Below are positions 57,845 through 64,000 of a stretch of 64,000 bases of DNA, in pieces (position 1 is the stretch's first letter; each line of letters begins with the position of its first letter). The notes beneath the pieces were generated by a model. That model ran no database searches and was not told the DNA's origin. It saw only the letters and a list, made by a program, of their open reading frames with translations. Origin of the DNA: Struthidea cinerea. Taxonomy: Eukaryota > Chordata > Aves > Passeriformes > Corcoracidae. The stretch covers positions 10,208-74,207 of the forward strand of contig VZTI01000602.1 in NCBI GenBank assembly GCA_013397865.1, written 5' to 3'. A program made the position numbers and the translations under genes.

Positions 57845-60800
57845 GTGAGTGCGGGGGCCCGGGCCGGGGCTCCCCGAGGCTCCCGGGCGGCGGTCCCCGG
57901 GCGGGGCTCGGTGCCTCTCGGGGGCCCTGGTGCTCCCCGCGGGCCCCGGGCCGTTAGGGGAGCGGATGACTGGGCGGGCTGAGCGCTGGCGCCCTGCCGC
58001 GTCGTTCCGGGGCTCTGTTAACGCTCGCAGCGCAGAGGGAGCTCTGAATAACCAGGCTTTTCCCCGGCAGGTTTTACTGTGATTACTGTGACACGTACCT
58101 CACCCATGACTCGGTGAGTACCAAAGCGTCGTCTTTAATTCTTTCGTGCATCAAGAGCACTAAAATAAAACGTAACTTGGCTAAAAGCAGGTCCCGTGAG
58201 ATACAGCGGTGTTACTTAGTGTTTCCACCTTCCATGCAAAAAGAGGGAGAACATGCCATCTTCCTGGCGTTCTCCAGCGGGGCAGTGGCGGGGTCAGAGA
58301 AGGCAGCGAGGGGGGGGGCTCAGGGCAGCCTTTGGAGAGTCAACACTTACCGTGTTGATAAAACTTACATAAAGGTTTTGCACATCGCCCCTCCTCTGAC
58401 TGGGCAGAGAAACAAGCCTGCTTTATGCTGCTAAATTGCACTAAAATCTTAACGGATACCCAGTAACCTTAGGGTTTCTGTGACCTTTCCCAGCCCTCCG
58501 TGAGAAAAACCCACTGCAGTGGCCGGAAGCACAAGGAGAACGTGAAAGACTATTACCAGAAATGGATGGAGGAGCAAGCCCAGAGCCTGATTGACAAAAC
58601 AAGTAAGGCCAATCTTTCCGTGACTTCAGCTGCCTCCCCGTCCCTTCCCCTGCCTTTCCTCCAGCTGCTCTCCGTGCTTCCACCTTGATTTTTCCTCACT
58701 TCCCTGGGGAGTCTTTGCTCAGTGAATCATGAGTGAGAACTTGGAGTGTGGATCGTGAGTTACCCAGGTTTTGGGCTGTCCTGGGGGAGCCTGAGGGCTC
58801 TGTCTACCACACAGGAGCTGAGGTTCCCTTCCAGTGCTGGTGGCAGCGTCTCCATGGCACTGTTCATGAGGGCTGTCGGTGCCACTGCCCTCAGTGATAT
58901 CCTACAGGGCCACACAGAGCACTTGTGCTGCTTGGCAGTGGCACGTTTGTGCAAAGAGCATGGATAAAAATTCCAAAAGATAGGAAAATGGGCATTAAAA
59001 CATCTGGGTTGTTGCTTTTTTCACATGCTGGAGTTGCTTGCCCTCCGTTCCCCAGTGATAGCTTTTTCTTGTGCTTAAAGGCTTGACTGAAATGTGGCGT
59101 TGTTTCCTCTGTCACTTCATGGAGTCCTTTTCCTCTTTGTGAAAGAAATGCAAACACCAGATTAACTTTATTGGCTCATAGGGTATCTCAGGTTGGAAAA
59201 GACCCCCAAGGATCTTTGATCCCGCTCCCAGCTCCGTGCAGGACTGCCTAAGGCTAAACCATGTGACCAGGAGCATCAGCCAGCTGCTCCCTGAGCTCTG
59301 ACAGGCTCAGAGCTGTGCCCACTTCCCTGGGGAATGTTCAGTGCCCAACCACCTCTGCGTGAAGAGTTTTCCTAAAATATCCAGCCCAGACTTCCCCGAA
59401 CTCATCCTCGTTCTATTTCCCTTTCTCCGTTTTCCTTGTGATGCTCCCAGCTTCCCCACCTTTTGCCTTCCTTCCAGTCAATACCAGTTGAATTTCTCCC
59501 CTTCCTTGCACCCCGTTTCCTGCTCCTTGCCCCTCGCCAGCCCTCGCCCCGTTGCCATTCCAGCACAGCATGTCCCGGTGGAACGCTGCGGATCCCGCGA
59601 CGTGGTTGATTTTTTTTTTTTCCTCTCCCACCCGCCCTGCCCAGGGGTGTGCCAGCCACGCAGGAGCTCTCTAGTCCCAGCTGTAACAATAATTGTCTCC
59701 CGGAGTCTCAGGTGCTCCCCAGGTGCCAGGGATGTGTCCGGCGTGGGGACAGCAGCGCACGCAGCATGACGTGACCGCGGGGCATGACACGGACGAGTGA
59801 CCCGGCGCTTCCTCGGCCTAGTAACTGGTTTTTTTTTTCCCTGGGATTCTTTCTTTCCTTTTTTTTTTTTTTCTTTTCCCCCCCAATGTAGCGGCTGCAT
59901 TCCAGCAAGGGAAAATTCCACCGACCCCGTTCTCGGCACCACCTCCGGCCGGAGCCATGATTCCACCTCCTCCCAGCATCCGTAAGTTTGGGGCAGTTTG
60001 GGGCTGGGATCACAGCCCTCTGGAGCTGTACTGCTTGTGTCCTCAGCTTGGAAAGAAAAGGCCTTTTAGCTTGAAGCCAAGCCATCTTGAGCTTGTGCTG
60101 CCACAGTGTGAGGGAGTTCTGTGTAAGATCAGTTCAGTCCTTACTGTGTCTGATTTCTGGGATGCTGAGTCCACCAGAAGCAGTGACAGCCCCTCATTCC
60201 ATGGGGGCTCCCGTGCAGGTGGCTCTGTTAGAACTGCACGGTGGGTTGGTTTGGGTTGGTTTTTCTAAGTAGAACCGTTTTGGTAACCTTTTGCCCTGGA
60301 GCTGGTGAAGGGCCCAGAGCCCTCCCAGCCCCAAGTCCTGCTGCTGGGAGTGGCAGCTCCCCGTGCTGGGTGTGCACAGCTGGAGTTGGTAGCCAGCATA
60401 TTCCTCCTCTGGTCACTTCCTAGCACCTGGAATCAGGGCTGGAACGGAGGCAGGTGTAAAGCCACCGAGGCATTAGTTACTGCCATGTGCTGTGAATAAC
60501 TGCGCTGCCCTTTGGTGGCTGAGAGTGCCAGTGTGTAACTGTTGTGTCTGTCCAGCTGGCCCCCCCCGGCCCGGCATGATGCCAGCCCCGCACATGGGGG
60601 GGCCCCCGATGATGCCAATGATGGGCCCACCCCCCCCGGGAATGATGCCAGTCGGACCTGGTAAGTCTGGGATGGGGTAACTGTGCCATGGGGGGGTCTA
60701 GGTGATGTTTCCTGTCCCAGCATCTATTGGGAGCTCAGTGCTGGGCTGGTCACGCTCTGGTCACACCTGTGTCACCGTTACCCCTGCATGGAGGGGCTAC

Positions 60801-62053
60801 AGCAGTTTTACAACCACTCATTAAAGCCCCTTTTCTTCTCGTTGAGAGTTACCAACCCCCTGTGCAGGTGGAATTATGGCTCTGGGAAGTTGTAGCTGTG
60901 CTCCCGCTGCTTTGAGCAGTAATGGTTTAGGAGTTTGGTGCCTCCAGGTCTCGGGTTTTGCACAAAGGGCACGTTTTTTGCACTAAGTGAATTTTACTCT
61001 CTGAAGTGTCTCAGGGGAACGTGTTCCAGGGAAACAATGGGCCTGAAAAAGGCTTTATCAGAACTGTAAACTAAAATGTCTTTGATCCATTCCGCTCCTG
61101 AGCTTCCTGGCATTTGAAGAATTCTCCAGGGATATCTTTTTGGAGCAGTTCCCAGAACAAATCTACGGGAACACACACACACACGTGCACTGAAAGTAGT
61201 GAAGTGTCTTTGCAATTATGGTCTTGTGCTGGAAAGTGTTCTTTAAGTGTTTTTAAAGGCACAAGATAAATGCACAATCTGTGATATTCAGCAGCCTGGT
61301 GAAAATAAGTGGCAAAGAGAGATGGAAACCATTATTTCAGAGCTGTGCAGTAGAACCCCTGCTTTTGCCTGGCAGAGGTGCTTGGTGCTTGTTGTGAGCA
61401 CATGGGATGGTTTTGCAGCACTTTTCTCCAAATAAACTTCCCAGATCAGTAATTAAGCTCGTGTCTCTCTTGAGTGCCTGGAAATAATTAGTGAGTGAAT
61501 ATTGTCAGAATGGGTGTATAACCCATGAGCTTGATTCCTCCTCTGCTGTGGGCTGAACTCCTTCAGGGAATGGAATCCATCTTTGCCAGATCAGAGCTTA
61601 CAGACTTGGAAAATGGGAGTTCCCTGGAGCAGGGGAGAGAACCTGCCCACTATACAGTGTGAAATTATCCCCTGTGAGGCTGGTGAGGCCCTGGCACAGG
61701 GTGCCCAGAGAGGCTGTGGCTGCCCCATCCCTGGAAGTGTCCAAGGCCAGTTTGGACAGGGCTTGGATCAACCTGGGATAGTGGAAAGTGTCCCTGCCTG
61801 TGGCAGGGGAGTGGAAATAAATCTTTAAGGGTTTAAGGGAAATAAATCTTTAAACCATCCATGTTCTACGATGACGGGGCAGTTGGTGCTCCCAAGAGCT
61901 GTTCTCTAACCTGTCCTTCCCCTGGCAGCTCCCGGGATGAGGCCGCCCATGGGAGGACACATGCCAATGATGCCAGGGCCCCCAATGATGAGACCCCCCT
62001 CCAGACCCATGATGGTGCCAACCAGGCCGGGAATGACCCGTCCAGACAGATAA
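57837..62053 (+). CDS. SNRPC: SNRPC, U1 snRNP protein C, complete coding region in six exons
   Basis: Segments are 57837-57844, 58071-58113, 58494-58602, 59892-59981, 60556-60660 and 61929-62053: 480 nt, 159 residues, the length of the human protein. U1-C is a core U1 snRNP subunit that stabilises pairing between U1 snRNA and the 5' splice site. Residues 1-33 form a matrin-type C2H2 zinc finger (C6, C9, H24, H30; opening [16 protein letters not shown]). A helix follows ([16 protein letters not shown]). The rest is the Pro/Met/Gly-rich tail ([20 protein letters not shown], ending RPGMTRPDR). The first exon codes for only two and two-thirds codons, as in other vertebrates. SNRPC is divergent from ILRUN and in tandem with BLTP3A, whose first exon begins about 500 bases past the polyA signal. 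Confidence 0.98.
58071..58113 (+). CDS. SNRPC: SNRPC exon 2
   Basis: Encodes [14 protein letters not shown] with the two zinc-binding cysteines C6 and C9. It is flanked by CGGCAG and GTGAGT. Confidence 0.97.
58494..58602 (+). CDS. SNRPC: SNRPC exon 3
   Basis: Encodes [19 protein letters not shown], with zinc ligands H24 and H30, and the following helix to SLIDKT. The donor is GTAAGG. Confidence 0.97.
59178..59400 (-). mobile_element. CR1 LINE fragment, 3' part, antisense
   Basis: The plus strand reads CTCAGGTTGGAAAAGACCCC, the typical complement of the avian CR1 3' region, followed by more CR1-like text (GGGGAATGTTCAGTGCCCAA). It lies in SNRPC intron 3. It is 5'-truncated and diverged, with approximate edges. 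Confidence 0.75.
59829..59891 (+). promoter_or_regulatory. SNRPC: Long polypyrimidine tract before SNRPC exon 4
   Basis: About 60 bases of nearly pure T/C, including T runs of nine and more, lead to AATGTAG. This is a strong U2AF-type tract. Confidence 0.7.
59892..59981 (+). CDS. SNRPC: SNRPC exon 4
   Basis: Encodes [20 protein letters not shown] and AMIPPPPSI. The acceptor (AATGTAG) follows an exceptionally long T/C tract. The donor is GTAAGT. Confidence 0.96.
60556..60660 (+). CDS. SNRPC: SNRPC exon 5
   Basis: Encodes the Met/Pro-rich tail, [17 protein letters not shown] to GMMPVGP. The donor is GTAAGT. Confidence 0.96.
61640..61856 (+). mobile_element. CR1 LINE fragment, 3' part, sense
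   Basis: Recognisable CR1 text such as CACAGGGTGCCCAGAGAGGC and CATCCCTGGAAGTGTCCAAG lies in SNRPC intron 5. It ends in a duplicated AAATAAATCTTTAA instead of the usual short 3' octamer repeat. Edges are approximate. Confidence 0.8.
61929..62053 (+). CDS. SNRPC: SNRPC terminal coding exon
   Basis: Encodes [17 protein letters not shown] through RPGMTRPDR, with TAA at 62051-62053. Confidence 0.97.
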
Positions 62054-62278
62054 AGGTGAAGACGGAGCTGCCTTTTCGTATTAGGACCTTCCCTGTGATA
62101 AACACCACAGACCTGTGTCCCTGGGGTTTTGTACTGGGTGTGTGGAGGGACTCTGCTTGTCACCTCAGCGTGCGGATGGACACACCCTGCACTGGCTTGT
62201 ACGAGGTCTGGCTTTTTGGGTGTCTCTTCAGTTGTGTTACTATTTTTTTTTTCCCCCCCATTGAATGATAAAAACAAC

Positions 62279-62284
62279 AATAAA
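62279..62284 (+). terminator. SNRPC: SNRPC polyadenylation signal
   Basis: AATAAA (context CAACAATAAAGCATTG) lies 226 bases after the stop. TGTTGT and GT-rich sequence follows. Confidence 0.85.
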
Positions 62285-62415
62285 GCATTGATGTTGTTTC
62301 CATATGGACTTGGTGCCTTGTTCTGGACTGTCTCCTGGGGATGAAAATAGGGGTGGGGAGCAGTGCTGGGCTGTGAGGGAAGTCCAGGGCTGATGGGGGC
62401 CCTGGGGGAGCCCCT

Positions 62416-62600
62416 GGGAAGGGGGTCCTGGAGGATCCTGGGGCAGGTCCCTGGGGGTCCGGGTTGGTCCTGGAGTGGGGTCCAGAGGGGAGTTCCAGGC
62501 TGGTTCTTGGAGCCCCCGGGAGGGGAATCCTGGAGGATCCCGGGGCGGGTTCCTGGGGTCCTGAGTTGGTCCTGGAGAGGGCTCCAAGTGGGGGACGCGG
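62416..62600. repeat. About 102-bp imperfect tandem duplication
   Basis: Two copies of a GC-rich unit with shared landmarks (TCCTGGAGGATCC and GTTGGTCCTGGAG) lie 102 bases apart, between SNRPC and BLTP3A. Confidence 0.8.
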
Positions 62601-62700
62601 AGCGGGTCCCTGGAGGTCCGGGGGCCATGCCCTGAGGAGGGTGCGGGGGCTCACTGTGGCCGCCCCCTCCACGCACACGCCCGGAGCGGCTGCGGCGGTG

Positions 62701-62802
62701 CGGCGCGGGCAGGGAAGGGGCGGGCAGGGAAGGGGCGGTCGGCGCGGGCAGGGGGCGGCGCGGGCAGGGAAGGGGCGGTCGGTGCGGGCAGGGAAGGGGC
62801 GG
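62701..62802. repeat. About 23-bp GC tandem repeat upstream of BLTP3A exon 1
   Basis: Four or more copies of GCGGGCAGGGAAGGGGCGG run directly into the ambiguous base at 62803. This may be a real promoter repeat or an assembly artefact. Confidence 0.85.
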
Positions 62803-62837
62803 NTCATCAAGAAGCAGATCCTGAAGCACCTCTCCCG
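62803..62837 (+). CDS. BLTP3A: BLTP3A (UHRF1BP1) first coding exon, start codon missing
   Basis: The frame reads (I)IKKQILKHLSR followed by the donor GTGAGG, matching residues 4-15 of the chorein-type N-terminus (MAGIIKKQILKHLSR) of bridge-like lipid transfer proteins 3A and 3B. The 3A paralogue is called because it follows SNRPC on the same strand in other vertebrates. These rod-like proteins move lipids at membrane contact sites. The ATG and next two codons are absent: the base at 62803 is N and repeat sequence precedes it. The rest of the gene lies beyond the window. Confidence 0.85.
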
Positions 62838-64000
62838 GTGAGGCGCCCGCTCCTCTTCCTCATCCTGCTCATCTTCCTCCTCCTCCTTCCCCTCCCGGGG
62901 GGCTGCGGGGGATGAGCCTGGACCGGGCCTGAGGGTTTGGGGACCGCCGGGCAGCGCCGGTGGGGAGCTGCCGGGCCCAGGGGGCTGAGGGCCCGTTCGG
63001 GCTGTGGAGCCGCCGAGCCGGGGGGCGATGTCCGAGGGTCGGGGGGTGTCCGAGGGCCTGGGTGCTGTGGAGCCCGGGGTCCGGTGTCCGGGAGCAGCGG
63101 GCCCAGCCTGCCCGGAGTGGCCCTGCCGCCCGTCCCCGGTGTCAGAGCCCTCCGAGCCCGGCCGGTGCCCGGTGTCGGTGCCCAGCGCGGAACCGGCGGT
63201 GCCGGCCCTGGGCCGCGGGCAGCGGCAGTGGAAGTTCGGGAGGCGAGAGGGGAACGTGAAGAGCCCCGGGGTGACAGCGGCGCTGGGGGGGTGTTTGCGC
63301 TGTATTCCGTCGTTTTCAGTGAAGTTCATCAAAGGCGCTGCGAGGGGCGGTGAGGAAAAGCGGGTGCTCCGTGCGTGAGGCTCTGCCGGGAAACGCAGCT
63401 GCGGCCGCGGCTCTGCCGCTGCTCGGGGCGGGCCTTGGGCACACAGCGGTGCCTCAGTTTCCCTTCACGGCGAGAAAAGAGCTGCCTGTGTTATCTCACG
63501 GCTGCGGGCACCACCTCGCTGAGCATCGCTGCGGGGTCAGAGGATCGCGAACAGAAAGGTGCCGTGTCTGTGAGGGTGCAGGTGAGGGCACGGCACTGCA
63601 CAGCGCTTGTCCTCTGTGCTGTCCGAGCAGGTCCTTTCCATCCCTGCTGCTGGACACGCTCAGGTGCAGAGTGAGGGGCCTGAAGTGACCTGGGTGGGCT
63701 TCGTGGGGTCAGTGCTGGTGTGATCCATGAATCCCGGCCCTCTGAGGTGGATCCTGGGAGTGTCTGGAGGTGCAGCCCATCCCCACGCACCCCGAGTGCA
63801 CAGTGCAGGCTCTGTCTGGGAGTCACCAATTGCTCCATGCTCCGGCTCTCTCAGCACTGTCCCAAATAAGGGGTGATGGAGCTGCTGCCGGAGCTGCTCT
63901 GGGTGCTGGTTTAAATGGATTTCTGCTAGACCTGGCATCCCAAGCCTCCGAACTTTCTGTCTCATTCACCTCACACAGGTGTGTTGCAGTCAGTACGGAT
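62838..64000 (+). other. BLTP3A: BLTP3A intron 1 (5' part)
   Basis: CpG-rich to about 63550, then ordinary noncoding sequence. The open frames come from high GC, and no second exon is seen. Confidence 0.75.

Noticed and set aside
61160..61185. Short CA repeat in SNRPC intron 5
   Set aside because: Only about seven CA units; ordinary microsatellite noise.

Overview
This is vertebrate nuclear DNA, almost certainly from a bird. It contains spliced protein genes with short GC-rich introns, two recognisable CR1 LINE fragments (the typical avian repeat), no mammalian SINEs, and a gene order that matches human 6p21.3: PACSIN1, SPDEF, ILRUN (C6orf106), SNRPC, BLTP3A (UHRF1BP1). I cannot assign a species. 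No bacterial, viral, CRISPR or operon-like content was seen. Most long open frames in the first 28 kb are by-products of high GC, with few stop codons.

Layout. 1-5307 is GC-rich noncoding DNA upstream of, or in the first intron of, PACSIN1, and holds a 30-bp minisatellite. 5308-8433 (+) carries nine PACSIN1 coding exons that splice to a 445-residue F-BAR/SH3 protein, followed by a long 3'UTR (to about 10.86 kb). 11752-13648 (-) carries five SPDEF coding exons (337 residues, Pointed plus ETS domains), convergent with PACSIN1. A candidate SPDEF noncoding first exon and promoter lies near 17.9-18.3 kb. 18.3-28.6 kb is intergenic with no supported gene. Base composition shifts near 28.5 kb from GC-rich to AT-richer DNA. 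39523-45104 (-) carries three internal ILRUN exons. The 5' coding exon is not visible and probably lies in the 648-N gap at 56512-57159; the short last exon was not found. 57160-57836 is a CpG-rich, probably bidirectional ILRUN/SNRPC promoter with three octamers, two CRE-like sites and a CArG box. 57837-62053 (+) carries six SNRPC exons (159 residues, U1 snRNP protein C). 62803-62837 (+) is the start of BLTP3A, with its ATG missing at an ambiguous base; the remaining sequence is its first intron.

The genes do not form one pathway. They are neighbours in a conserved synteny block: membrane bending and endocytosis (PACSIN1), an epithelial ETS factor (SPDEF), a regulator of inflammation and lipid metabolism (ILRUN), a U1 snRNP subunit (SNRPC) and a bridge-like lipid transfer protein (BLTP3A). 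I found no convincing undescribed system. The most notable points are the promoter architecture between ILRUN and SNRPC and several places where assembly gaps or repeats hide gene starts.
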